DNA of 60,843 nucleotides from Sphingobacterium shayense (lineage in GTDB: Bacteria > Bacteroidota > Bacteroidia > Sphingobacteriales > Sphingobacteriaceae): positions 1 to 60,843 of the forward strand of contig NZ_JABMCQ010000007.1 in NCBI RefSeq assembly GCF_013179575.1, in the 5' to 3' direction. This document shows positions 1-9,517 of the stretch, in pieces. The number at the start of each line of letters is the position of its first letter. The stretch's first letter is position 1. The position numbers were made by a program, and so were the translations under genes. The notes under the pieces were generated by a model. The model worked only from the letters and a program-made list of their open reading frames with translations, ran no database searches and was not told the DNA's origin.

Positions 1-718
<718 letters not shown>

Positions 719-816
719 ACGCCGGTAGATTTCTGTTGTCTTCCTTCTTAACTTTTCTTTCAATGTTGTCATAGTTTTAAAGTGACCGAGAATGTTCTTT
801 AAAACATAAAGATATT

Positions 817-925
817 CAGGTGCCTATATCGGCGGTGTCTACCTCTTCCCATTCCGAACAGAGCAGTCAAGCCCGCCAGAGCCGATGGTATTGCCGTAAC
901 AGGTGGGAGAGTAGGTCGGTGCCTA
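817..925 (+). rRNA. 5S ribosomal RNA
   Basis: A stretch of about 109 nt has the conserved 5S core CCATTCCGAACAG and a closing helix between AGGTGCC (818-824) and GGTGCCT (918-924), seven pairs including two G-U. It sits about 100 nt after the 23S end and directly before an intrinsic terminator, so it closes the rRNA operon. End points are set by the closing helix and may shift by one to three bases. Confidence 0.95.
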
Positions 926-938
926 ATTTTATACAAAA

Positions 939-968
939 CCCCTTCAAGTAATTGGAGGGGTTTTTTTT
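939..968 (+). terminator. Intrinsic terminator of the rRNA operon
   Basis: The stem CCCCTTC (939-945) pairs with GGAGGGG (954-960) around an 8-nt loop and is followed by eight T. It lies 14 nt after the 5S end. Confidence 0.9.
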
Positions 969-1047
969 GTGCCTTTTTTTGCTGATTAATCCTGCTGTTT
1001 TAAGCTAGCTTCCTCTACTTTTATATTAAGATTTTTACATGTCGGAT

Positions 1048-1069
1048 CCATTTAAATGGGGTATCTTGT
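1048..1069 (+). promoter_or_regulatory. Candidate promoter/operator of the RND efflux operon
   Basis: A perfect 12-bp palindrome CCATTTAAATGG (1048-1059) is followed at once by TATCTTGTG (1062-1070), a near match to the Bacteroidota -7 box TAnnTTTG. A repressor bound to the palindrome would cover the spacer of such a promoter. No regulator gene lies next to the operon in this window. The palindrome is seen directly; the promoter and operator roles are inferred. Confidence 0.35.
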
Positions 1070-1103
1070 GTGATAAAACCGTTAGTTCTGAAAAGACAAA
1101 ATC

Positions 1104-2165
1104 ATGAGTAAAAAAGTAGCAATTTTGTTAATTATAATTTTAGTTATTGTCGGCGTTTTGGTGGCCTATCGAATAATTGATAATCGAAAGAAGACAGAGG
1201 CGCAAGGTGCCGCCGGAGGGAAGCGCAGTGAAGCAAAGGTATATGGAGTTGTCGTCCAAGGACAGCCATTTTCTGATTATCTCTCTTTAACTGGTTCTAT
1301 TGAACCAAACGAAATTGTCACCCTTCGGTCCGAGATTTCAGGAATAATTGAAGAGCTGAGTTTCCAAGAAGGGACGATGGTTAGTGCTGGCCAAGTGTTG
1401 ATTCGTATTAATGATGCTGAATTGCGTGCTCAGCTTGCCCAAGCGAACACACGAAATGAATTGGCTGGAGAGAATGAACGAAGAGCAAAGCTCCTTTTAG
1501 AAAAGCAAGCCATAAGCCAAGAAGAATATGACATAGCTAGTGCAGATTATAGAACGGCGCAGTCACAGATTAAATTGATCGAGGCTCAGCTTAGTAAAAC
1601 GCAAGTTCGCGCTCCGTTTTCTGGAAAAGTCGGTTTAAGGAATATTTCCAAAGGCAGCTACATTACACCTACTACTGATATAGCACAACTGGTGAATATG
1701 AATAAGGTAAAACTTCAGTTTTCTATTCCAGAGAAGTATGCTAGTCGAGTTCGAAACGGTGTTACTGTAACATTCACGGTCCAAGAACAATCTCAGGAAT
1801 TCGTAGCATCCATTTATGCGACTGAACCGGCCATCGACGCAAACACACGTACATTGCGGGTCAGGGCAATAGCAGACAACCATGATTACGCACTTATACC
1901 TGGAACCTTTGCCAATGTAATATTTCCACTTGAAACAATCGACGAAGGGCTTTTAGTTCCAGCGGAGGCGTTAGTCCCTGTACAAAACGGCAAGAAATTG
2001 TTTGTATTACAACATGGGATTGCAAGGGAAGTTCTTGTTGAAACTGGAGGGCGTACTGAAGCGAGTGTATTGGTTACAAAAGGTATTTCTGCGGGAGATA
2101 CGATTTTAACATCGGGAGTAATGGCATTACGTGATGGAAGTTCAGTTGAAGTGGAGCTACGTTAA
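1104..2165 (+). CDS. RND efflux periplasmic adaptor (membrane fusion protein)
   Basis: This is the adaptor subunit that links an inner-membrane RND pump to an outer-membrane channel. The 353-aa protein has an N-terminal membrane anchor (about residues 5-23) with no lipobox cysteine. A biotinyl/lipoyl-like half follows around residue 95 (GTMVSAGQVL), then an alpha-hairpin of about 65 residues rich in Ala, Glu, Gln and Arg. The second lipoyl half begins at RAPFSGKVG, and beta-barrel and membrane-proximal domains end the protein. Its stop is 11 nt before the pump gene, so the three genes form one operon. The substrate cannot be read from sequence. Confidence 0.93.
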   Translation: MSKKVAILLIIILVIVGVLVAYRIIDNRKKTEAQGAAGGKRSEAKVYGVVVQGQPFSDYLSLTGSIEPNEIVTLRSEISGIIEELSFQEGTMVSAGQVLIRINDAELRAQLAQANTRNELAGENERRAKLLLEKQAISQEEYDIASADYRTAQSQIKLIEAQLSKTQVRAPFSGKVGLRNISKGSYITPTTDIAQLVNMNKVKLQFSIPEKYASRVRNGVTVTFTVQEQSQEFVASIYATEPAIDANTRTLRVRAIADNHDYALIPGTFANVIFPLETIDEGLLVPAEALVPVQNGKKLFVLQHGIAREVLVETGGRTEASVLVTKGISAGDTILTSGVMALRDGSSVEVELR

Positions 2166-2176
2166 AATAGGAAAAT

Positions 2177-5100
2177 ATGAGTAGTTTATCGACCATAAGC
2201 ATAAAACGTCCCGTTTTAGCAATTGTAATGAATCTAATGTTGATCCTATTCGGGATCATTGGTTACACATTTTTAGGTGTCAGGGAGTATCCATCGATTG
2301 ATCCTGCACAAATATCCGTGCGGACAAACTATTCTGGAGCTAATGCGGATATTATAGAATCTCAGATAACGGAACCTCTTGAGAAATCTATAAATGCTAT
2401 TGATGGAATTCGAAATATTTCTTCATCGAGTAATCAAGGGAGCAGCAATATTACGATTGAATTTAACTTGGGCAAGAACCTAGAAGAGGCCGCTAACGAT
2501 GTACGGGATAAAGTGTCTGAAGCTCAAAGACGCTTACCCCAAGATATTGATTCTGCGCCTGTCGTATCCAAAGCAGATGCAGACTCCGAGCCAATCATTT
2601 CGATGACGGTCCAAAGCACCACCAAAAATGTCCTCGAACTCTCTGACTATGCAGAAAATGTAATTGCGCAACGTCTGCAAACCATACCTGGCGTTAGTTC
2701 CGTACAAATTTGGGGTCAACGCAAATATGCTATGCGCCTTTGGATTGATCCAATTCGGTTAGCCTCATACGGTTTAACTGTACTAGATGTTCGCGATGCA
2801 CTAAATAATCAAAACGTTGAATTGCCATCTGGTAAACTGACTGGTGAAAATACAGAGCTTGCCGTCAAAACGGTGGGAAATTTAGCGACCGAAGACGACT
2901 TCAACAACATTATTATTAAAGTTGACAATAATCGAATAATTCGATTAAAAGATGTTGGGAATGCAGCACTGGAAGCTGAAAATTTCGAAACTAAGATGTC
3001 CGATTCCGGCTTCCCAATGGTAGCATTGGCAGTGATACCTCAGCCAGGGACTAATTATCTAGATATAGCTGAAAAGTTTTATCAGGAATATGATAAACTT
3101 CAAAATGATTTACCGGTTGGTTTTGAGTTGAATATTGCTATAGATAATACACAGTTTGTAAAACGTGCGGTTTTAGAGGTTGCTGAAACATTAATTATTT
3201 CAATTGTTTTAGTTGTACTTATTATTTATTTGTTTTTTAGAAATTGGGGAATCGCATTTCGGCCCTTACTTGATATTCCTGTCTCGCTAATTGCGACCTT
3301 TTTTATAATGTATCTTTGTGGTTTTTCAATAAACGTTCTTACATTATTAGCTATCGTATTGGCAACAGGGCTAGTTGTTGACGATGGAATTGTTGTTACT
3401 GAAAATATATTCAAAAAGGTAGAAGAGGGAATGTCTCCGATTGAAGCAGCGATTAAGGGCTCGAACGAAATATTTTTTGCTGTAATTTCAATTTCGATTA
3501 CTCTAGCAGCCGTTTTCTTACCAGTAATATTTTTGGAAGGGTTCGTTGGGCGATTGTTTCGAGAGTTCGGCGTTGTTATAGGTGCTGCTGTTTTGATATC
3601 AGCGTTCGTTTCTCTTTCATTAACTCCTATGTTAAATGCTTATTTAATGAAGGGCGGTGAGCAAAAGAAGTCTGCATTCTATAATCGTACCGAACGATAT
3701 TTTGTGGCGATGAATAGTGAGTATGAGAATTCTTTACGAGGGTTTCTAAAATTTAAATGGCTCAGCTTTGTCGTAATTATAGGATGTTTTGCTTTGATTT
3801 ATGGATTTTATACTGTGCTTCCAAAAGAGACAGCTCCATATGATGATAGAAGTTATATAAGTTTACGTGCTTCAGCGCCGGAGGGGGTATCATATGATTA
3901 CATGGATAGGTTTATGACGGAGTTAACCATGCTAATTAATGATTCTGTTCCTGAGAAAAAGGTCAACCTGGTTATCACTTCACCAGGGTTTGGTTCTGCT
4001 TCATCCAACAGCGGTTTTATACGACTCGGCCTTGTCGATCCGGATAAAAGGGAACGTGCGCAAGGAGAAATTGCTGATCACCTATCTACGCTTACTAAGC
4101 AGTATTCAGAGGCTCGCGTTTCTGTTTCCCAACAACCGACTATCGCAGTAAATCGGCGCGGAGGGCTTCCTATTCAGTACATCATACAAGCCCCCAACTT
4201 TCAGAGTTTGGAAGAGAAGATACCTTTGTTTATGAACGCGCTTGCTGAGGATAAAACCTTTTCGATTGTAGACGTTAATCTAAAATTTAACAAGCCGGAG
4301 GTTTATGTCTCTATCGATCGCGAGAAGGCGCAATCAATGGGTGTTTCTGTTTTAGACATAGCACAAACCTTACAAATGTCTTTATCAGGGCAACGTTTTG
4401 GCTATTTCATGATGAACGGTAAACAATATCAAGTAATGGGACAGTTCGATAAAAAAGATCGTGCCACGCCAATGGATTTAGCTGCCATTTTTGTTAAAAG
4501 TGATAATGGGCAGTTGGTTCAACTCGATAACATTGTTGAAATTGAAGAGCGGAGTAGCCCTCCACAGCTATACCATAATAACAGGTATATGTCGGCAACG
4601 GTGTCTGCAGGACTTGCGCCAGGGCGTAGTATGGATGAAGGGCTAAAGGTAATGGATGCCATTAAAGAAAAGGTTCTCGACGAAACTTTTACAACTGATC
4701 TTGGGGGTGAAGCGCGTGATTTCGTTGAGAGTGGATCCAATACTTTGTTTGCTTTTGGGTTAGCAGTTTTGTTAATTTTTTTAATACTTGCTGCACAATT
4801 TGAAAGTTTTATGGATCCGGTAATTATACTTTTGACAGTTCCGATGGCGGTAGGTGGAGCTCTTTTTTCATTGTGGCTGTTCGGGGAGACATGGAATATT
4901 TTTAGTCAGATTGGTACCATTATGCTTATCGGTCTAGTTACTAAGAATGGAATTCTTATCGTGGAATTTGCTAACCAGTTGCGAGATCAGGGCTATAACA
5001 AATATGATGCTGTACTCGCTGCATCCGAAGCAAGATTGCGTCCGATATTGATGACGTCATTGGCCATTGCGCTGGGAGCGTTACCGATTGCTCTTTCATT

Positions 5101-5257
5101 AGGTGCCGCATCAACTAGTCGTATCGGAATGGGAGTTGTTATCGTTGGTGGGACAATGTTTTCTTTGGTATTGACGTTGTATGTCATTCCGGCGTTTTAT
5201 TTAATGCTCTCTCGTAATCGCGTGAAAAGAGTGGAATTTGAAAACTTGGAAAACTAG
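2177..5257 (+). CDS. RND efflux pump, inner-membrane permease (HAE1/AcrB type)
   Basis: This is a proton-driven exporter of the AcrB/MdtB class. At 1026 aa it has the full family length, with TM1 at residues 13-32, a large periplasmic loop, a TM bundle from about residue 335, a second loop and a second TM bundle from about residue 855. The motif LVVDDGIVVTEN in TM4 carries the paired Asp of the proton relay. The N-terminal IKRPVLAIVMNL and the GxxxRP-type segment near residue 940 (ARLRPILMTS) are typical of the family. It lies between adaptor and channel genes with 11-nt and 3-nt gaps. HAE1 is favoured over the metal-exporting class because of overall resemblance, not a decisive residue. Confidence 0.95.
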   Translation: MSSLSTISIKRPVLAIVMNLMLILFGIIGYTFLGVREYPSIDPAQISVRTNYSGANADIIESQITEPLEKSINAIDGIRNISSSSNQGSSNITIEFNLGKNLEEAANDVRDKVSEAQRRLPQDIDSAPVVSKADADSEPIISMTVQSTTKNVLELSDYAENVIAQRLQTIPGVSSVQIWGQRKYAMRLWIDPIRLASYGLTVLDVRDALNNQNVELPSGKLTGENTELAVKTVGNLATEDDFNNIIIKVDNNRIIRLKDVGNAALEAENFETKMSDSGFPMVALAVIPQPGTNYLDIAEKFYQEYDKLQNDLPVGFELNIAIDNTQFVKRAVLEVAETLIISIVLVVLIIYLFFRNWGIAFRPLLDIPVSLIATFFIMYLCGFSINVLTLLAIVLATGLVVDDGIVVTENIFKKVEEGMSPIEAAIKGSNEIFFAVISISITLAAVFLPVIFLEGFVGRLFREFGVVIGAAVLISAFVSLSLTPMLNAYLMKGGEQKKSAFYNRTERYFVAMNSEYENSLRGFLKFKWLSFVVIIGCFALIYGFYTVLPKETAPYDDRSYISLRASAPEGVSYDYMDRFMTELTMLINDSVPEKKVNLVITSPGFGSASSNSGFIRLGLVDPDKRERAQGEIADHLSTLTKQYSEARVSVSQQPTIAVNRRGGLPIQYIIQAPNFQSLEEKIPLFMNALAEDKTFSIVDVNLKFNKPEVYVSIDREKAQSMGVSVLDIAQTLQMSLSGQRFGYFMMNGKQYQVMGQFDKKDRATPMDLAAIFVKSDNGQLVQLDNIVEIEERSSPPQLYHNNRYMSATVSAGLAPGRSMDEGLKVMDAIKEKVLDETFTTDLGGEARDFVESGSNTLFAFGLAVLLIFLILAAQFESFMDPVIILLTVPMAVGGALFSLWLFGETWNIFSQIGTIMLIGLVTKNGILIVEFANQLRDQGYNKYDAVLAASEARLRPILMTSLAIALGALPIALSLGAASTSRIGMGVVIVGGTMFSLVLTLYVIPAFYLMLSRNRVKRVEFENLEN

Positions 5258-5260
5258 TTT

Positions 5261-6565
5261 ATGAATAAATTATTATTAACAGGATTCTTTTTTGTTTTTG
5301 CCGTTATTCCTTTGTATTCTCAACAGGTTTTAACAATTGAAACTGCGGTTAAAATTGCGTTAGAAAATAATTATGATATTCGTTTATCAAAGAATGGATT
5401 GGAAGTAGCAAAGGAGAATAAGACATTCGGAAATGCTGGACTATTGCCAACGGTGACAGCGAATCTAACGCAAAGCAATAGCAGTCAGAATTCCACTCAA
5501 ATTCAAAATACGGGCGTCGAACGCTCGCTCGATAATGCCAAGAATAATAGTTTAAGTTATGGGGTAAGTTTAGGCTGGACAATTTTTGACGGTATGGGAA
5601 TGTTTGCTCGTTATGATAAACTTGAAGAACTTGAAAAACAAGGGCATCTCCAAGTAAAGCGACAGGTCTTAACTACGGTAGGGGATGTAATTACGCTTTA
5701 TTATACGATTGTCGAGCAGAACAATCTACTGAGCGCGCTTGATTCGAGTATCCAAATATCAAAAGAGCGTCTTCGAACTGCGGAAAATCGTTTTTCAATT
5801 GGTAAAGCAGCTAAGCTGGAGGTACTGAATGTCCAGGTTAATTTAAATGAAGATATTTCTATGCGATTACGGCAAGCAGAAACTGTAAAAAACCTTAAGA
5901 CGAATCTAAACAGTATCCTCGTCCGTGATCTTGATATCGATTTTGAAGTTGATAGAAATGTTAATATCGACGAAACTCTAGTTTTTAGTGAGCTTTATGA
6001 GAAAGCTAATAAATTTAATCCTGATCTTCAACTGATCTTACTAAATAGGAAAATAGCGGAATTGGATCTTAAGGTAACAAAAGCGTCTCGATACCCTACT
6101 GTAAGATTAAATAGTGGATATAATTTTTCTCAGTCTGAATCTAGTTTAGGCTTTGTGGCAAGTTCTAGGGCCCGCGGTCTGAACTATGGTGTGACAGCGA
6201 GTATGAATATTTTTGATGGATTTAACCAGCGCAGAAATGAGAAGATTGCTAAGTTGGACGTGGATAATGCCACTATTCAAGTGGAGCAACAACAACATTT
6301 TGTCCAGACTAATCTTAAAACAGCGTTTCAAACTTACTTGACTAATCTTGAATTGCTGAAACTTGAAGGTACAAATGAAGGAATAGCACGTCAAAATCTA
6401 GAAATTACATTAGCGAAATTTAATATTGGATCTATCAGTGCTATTGAATTCAGAGATGCGCAGGAGAATTTTATTGATGCTATTTCACGCTATAATGCTG
6501 CGCAATTACAGGCTAAACTTTCGGAGGTACAACTTAAAGAGTTAATCGGCGAAATCGATTTTTAG
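5261..6565 (+). CDS. TolC-family outer-membrane efflux channel
   Basis: This is the outer-membrane exit duct of the RND system. The 434-aa protein has a signal peptide (about residues 1-20, ending at LYSQQ) and two repeats of the OEP fold, each with a long helical hairpin. The paired strand motifs are SYGVSLGWTIFDGMG in the first half and NYGVTASMNIFDGFN in the second. ATG is 3 nt after the pump stop, which implies translational coupling. No lipobox is present. Confidence 0.93.
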   Translation: MNKLLLTGFFFVFAVIPLYSQQVLTIETAVKIALENNYDIRLSKNGLEVAKENKTFGNAGLLPTVTANLTQSNSSQNSTQIQNTGVERSLDNAKNNSLSYGVSLGWTIFDGMGMFARYDKLEELEKQGHLQVKRQVLTTVGDVITLYYTIVEQNNLLSALDSSIQISKERLRTAENRFSIGKAAKLEVLNVQVNLNEDISMRLRQAETVKNLKTNLNSILVRDLDIDFEVDRNVNIDETLVFSELYEKANKFNPDLQLILLNRKIAELDLKVTKASRYPTVRLNSGYNFSQSESSLGFVASSRARGLNYGVTASMNIFDGFNQRRNEKIAKLDVDNATIQVEQQQHFVQTNLKTAFQTYLTNLELLKLEGTNEGIARQNLEITLAKFNIGSISAIEFRDAQENFIDAISRYNAAQLQAKLSEVQLKELIGEIDF

Positions 6566-6640
6566 TAATTTTTTGAATTGATATTGGTTGATAATTCCTT
6601 AGTTGATAGCTTGTATCTTTTTTGTTAACAAAAAATTGAA

Positions 6641-6650
6641 CAAACGTTTG
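6641..6650. promoter_or_regulatory. LacI-type operator-like palindrome CAAACGTTTG
   Basis: A perfect 10-bp palindrome with the central CG seen in many LacI-family operators lies in the 297-nt gap before the GH109 gene. A weaker AACGTT-centred site (6842-6847) lies 16 nt before that gene's ATG. No LacI-family gene is present in this window, so the operator role is speculative. Confidence 0.25.
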
Positions 6651-6805
6651 CTTTAATTTTTTGTTTTTTTTTAGAGGTGAATACTATTATACTTGTATAA
6701 GCAAACACGAAAGTGATTCTTGCTTATAACCTTTTATAGTCTGTTTCTAGTAGTTGTAATCGGTTATCCCAATAGACTGTTTAGTTTGTTTTAAAATAGG
6801 TGATT

Positions 6806-6837
6806 TTAGAGGGGGCGCTTATTGTCGTCCCCTTTAA
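6806..6837 (+). other. Leader hairpin upstream of the GH109 gene
   Basis: TTAGAGGGG (6806-6814) pairs with CCCCTTTAA (6829-6837), nine pairs with one G-U, around a 14-nt loop. It ends 25 nt before the ATG at 6863. There is no U-run, so it is not a simple terminator. It could affect mRNA stability or ribosome access. The rest of the 6566-6862 gap is A+T-rich, with two near-identical 10-mers (TAGTCTGTTT at 6737 and TAGACTGTTT at 6773). Confidence 0.3.
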
Positions 6838-6862
6838 TGTAAACGTTAAATTTATCTAACAC

Positions 6863-8278
6863 ATGGATTCAAATAGAAGAGATTTTTTAAAGAAAGCTAC
6901 GCTTCTTTCAAGTGCTGCTATCACATTGCCGGCTATTAATAACGGAGCTTTAGCTTCGGTACCGACGTTTAATATGAGCGGGTATGCGGCTCCGAAAATC
7001 GAAAAAGTAAGGGTTGCTATCATTGGACTGGGAATGCGTGGCCCAGGAGCGGTCGATCGTATTTCTTATATTGAAGGAGCTGAAATAGTAGCGTTATGTG
7101 ATAAACATGCTGATCGTGTAACTAAAGCGCAAAAAATTCTTACGAATAAAGGCTTGAAAGAGGCGAAGTCTTACTCAGGAGAAGAAGGATGGCAACAAAT
7201 GCTAAAAGAGGTTGAATTAGACCTTGTGTATATTTGCACACCTTGGGCGTATCATGCGCCAATGGCTATTGCGGCTATGAAATCGGGATCACATGCAGTA
7301 ACAGAAGTTCCAATTGGTTTAACTGTTCAAGAGTGCTGGGAGGTTATCAAAACATCCGAGGAAACAAAGAAACACTGTATGATGCTTGAGAATTGTTGTT
7401 ATGATTTCTTTGAAATGTTAACATTGAATATGGCGCGACAAGGTATGTTTGGTGAGCTAGTTCATGCGGAAGGTGCATATATCCACGATTTATTGGATTT
7501 GAATTTCAATAAAAAAGGATATGATAATATGTGGCGATTACGTGAAAATATTAAAATGAATGGTAATCTTTACCCAACTCACGGTGTTGGTCCAATTGCT
7601 CAATGTTTAAATATCAATTGCGGCGATCGGATGACTCATTTAGTAGCAATGCAATCAAACGATTTTATGATGGGAGATACTGCTCGTGAGCTTGCTGCTA
7701 AAGACTCTTTTTACGAAGAGTTTGTTGGTAAAAAATATCGAGGCAATATGGACACGACGTTAATCAAAACAGAAAAGGGGAAAACTATTATGCTCCAGCA
7801 TGATGTTACATCTCCGCGCCCATATTCTCGGATACATTTATTAAGTGGTACGAAGGGTTTTGCACAAAAGTATCCAACTGAAAATATCGCTTTTGGGCAT
7901 TCGTTTATTAAAAAAGATGAGCTGGAGGGTTTGTACGATAAATATACACCTGAATTGGTGAAATTTATTGGACAGCAAGCTAAAGACGTTGGTGGTCATG
8001 GGGGTATGGATTTTATGATGGATTGGCGTTTAATCGATTGTTTACGTAATGGACTACCTTTAGATCAAAGTGTATATGATGGGGCTGCATGGAGCTCGAT
8101 CGTGCCTTTAAGTTGTGAGTCCGTTGCCAAAAACAGTAAGTCGGTTAATATTCCTGACTTCACGAAAGGAGGCTGGAAAACTAATAAACCACATGATTTA
8201 ACATTAAACGGTGGAGGTAATACCAAAATACGTGCTAAGGTTGTTAAAGGTCAAGGGAATCAATTGAACGTTGGCTAG
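6863..8278 (+). CDS. Gfo/Idh/MocA-family oxidoreductase, GH109-type glycosidase, Tat-exported
   Basis: This is probably an NAD-dependent glycoside hydrolase of the alpha-N-acetylgalactosaminidase type (GH109), exported folded with its cofactor. The 471-aa protein begins with a twin-arginine signal (RRDFLKK, residues 5-11). A Rossmann dinucleotide site (IIGLGMRGPG, about 53-62) follows, then TPWAYH, the conserved LYPTHGVGP (about 236-244) and a C-terminal GGHGGMD. These match the Elizabethkingia GH109 enzyme as I remember it. It stands alone between an A+T-rich leader and a terminator; the next gene is an FGE-type lipoprotein. Many relatives are annotated only as oxidoreductases and substrate ranges vary, so the exact sugar is uncertain. 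Confidence 0.85.
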   Translation: MDSNRRDFLKKATLLSSAAITLPAINNGALASVPTFNMSGYAAPKIEKVRVAIIGLGMRGPGAVDRISYIEGAEIVALCDKHADRVTKAQKILTNKGLKEAKSYSGEEGWQQMLKEVELDLVYICTPWAYHAPMAIAAMKSGSHAVTEVPIGLTVQECWEVIKTSEETKKHCMMLENCCYDFFEMLTLNMARQGMFGELVHAEGAYIHDLLDLNFNKKGYDNMWRLRENIKMNGNLYPTHGVGPIAQCLNINCGDRMTHLVAMQSNDFMMGDTARELAAKDSFYEEFVGKKYRGNMDTTLIKTEKGKTIMLQHDVTSPRPYSRIHLLSGTKGFAQKYPTENIAFGHSFIKKDELEGLYDKYTPELVKFIGQQAKDVGGHGGMDFMMDWRLIDCLRNGLPLDQSVYDGAAWSSIVPLSCESVAKNSKSVNIPDFTKGGWKTNKPHDLTLNGGGNTKIRAKVVKGQGNQLNVG

Positions 8279-8302
8279 GTCGGCCTTATTAAAATAAAAA
8301 AA

Positions 8303-8330
8303 AGTTCAGTAGTTTACTGGACTTTTTTTT
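8303..8330 (+). terminator. Intrinsic terminator after the GH109 gene
   Basis: AGTTCAGTA pairs with TACTGGACT (nine pairs, one G-U) around the loop GTT and is followed by eight T. It lies 24 nt after the stop and separates this gene from the next one. Confidence 0.88.
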
Positions 8331-8359
8331 GCTCAAAATTTTTCGACTATATTAGTGAT

Positions 8360-9445
8360 ATGATATCAACAACCTTGAAAATCGTTTTGGTAGGATCTGT
8401 GATCCTCGGATCCTGTCAATCGAATAGCAAGCAAAACCAAGAAACCATTTTTGCGAGTGATTCTGTCGCGGTCTGCCATACAGGACATATACCGTCTCGA
8501 TTTACAAATATTTCCGACACTAGTTCTTATAATGTTGGAAAGGATGACATGAGGATGGTCCGAATTGTTGGAGGGAAATTTCAGATGGGATCTGCAAACT
8601 TCGCCGATGCACAACCAATACACGAAATAGAAGTATCCTCCTTTTTAATGGATGAACATGAAGTTACGAATGCTCAGTTTGCTAAATTTGTTAAAGAAAC
8701 TGGTTATGTAACGCTTGCGGAAAGACCTTTAGACCCTAAAGAGTTTCCCGGTGTTGACCCTAAAATGTTGGTTCCTGGATCCGCGGTTTTTATGACACCT
8801 CAGAATGTGACATCTTTAAATGATCATTTGCAATGGTGGAGTTATGTGCCAGGAGCAAGTTGGAAGAATCCAGAGGGGCCCGAGAGCAACTTAAAAGGAA
8901 AAGATGCCCATCCTGTAACGCAGTTAGCCTATCAGGATGCAGAAGCATATGCAAAGTGGGCAGGCAAACGACTACCCACAGAAGCTGAATGGGAGTATGC
9001 AGCGAAGGCTGGTAAACATGTCGATGAAATGTATTATTGGGGAAGCGAAAAAAAGGAAAAAGGAAAATGGTTAGCAAATATATATCAAGGCACGTTTCCT
9101 ACCAACAACACCACAGAAGATGGATTCGAGACAACTGCGCCGGTAAAGTCTTTTCCTTCCAATGCTTGGGGACTATATGATATGGAGGGTAATGTCTGGG
9201 AATGGTGTTCTGATTTTTACAGACCAGATTATTATGCGTTAAGCGATAAAATAGATCCAAAGGGACCGAAAGATTCCCATGATCCACAAGAACCCGGCGC
9301 TATAAAACGTGTGCAAAGAGGCGGGTCTTTTTTATGTAATGACCAGTATTGTGAACGATATAAAGCGGGAAGCAGGGGGAAAGGAGAACAAAATAGTCCA
9401 ACAAATAATGTTGGTTTCCGCTGCGTGAAAGATCTAATAGAATGA
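8360..9445 (+). CDS. Formylglycine-generating enzyme (SUMF1/FGE family), predicted lipoprotein
   Basis: FGE oxidises a cysteine of sulfatases to the catalytic formylglycine using copper and oxygen. The 361-aa protein has the family fold: MVRIVGGKFQMGS after residue 60, VTNAQFAKF, LPTEAEWEYAA, GNVWEWCSDFY and GFRCVKD at the end. Both active-site cysteines are present, C326 and C331, in RGGSFLCNDQYCERY, with the five-residue spacing of the human enzyme. Many Bacteroidota paralogues, such as the gliding-motility proteins, lack them. A signal peptide with lipobox LGSC (cysteine 19) predicts lipid anchoring outside the cytoplasm, whereas bacterial FGEs usually act in the cytoplasm. No sulfatase gene lies in this window. 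The family call is strong; activity is inferred. Confidence 0.88.
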   Translation: MISTTLKIVLVGSVILGSCQSNSKQNQETIFASDSVAVCHTGHIPSRFTNISDTSSYNVGKDDMRMVRIVGGKFQMGSANFADAQPIHEIEVSSFLMDEHEVTNAQFAKFVKETGYVTLAERPLDPKEFPGVDPKMLVPGSAVFMTPQNVTSLNDHLQWWSYVPGASWKNPEGPESNLKGKDAHPVTQLAYQDAEAYAKWAGKRLPTEAEWEYAAKAGKHVDEMYYWGSEKKEKGKWLANIYQGTFPTNNTTEDGFETTAPVKSFPSNAWGLYDMEGNVWEWCSDFYRPDYYALSDKIDPKGPKDSHDPQEPGAIKRVQRGGSFLCNDQYCERYKAGSRGKGEQNSPTNNVGFRCVKDLIE

Positions 9446-9461
9446 AATTCACTGTAATGAT

Positions 9462-9497
9462 ATATTTAAGGCTCACAAATATGTGAGCCTTAAATAT
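9462..9497. terminator. Bidirectional stem-loop between FGE and carB
   Basis: A perfect 16-bp inverted repeat (9462-9477 and 9482-9497) surrounds the loop AATA. It sits between two convergent genes, 17 nt after one stop and 21 nt after the other. The flanks are T/A-rich rather than pure T-runs, so it probably ends transcription from both sides. Confidence 0.75.
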
Positions 9498-9517
9498 TCT
9501 ATTAATTTAACAGGCAT

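Noticed and set aside
6863..9445. GH109 and FGE genes as a sulfated-glycan utilisation locus
   Set aside because: A terminator separates them, and no sulfatase, SusC/SusD pair or regulator is present.
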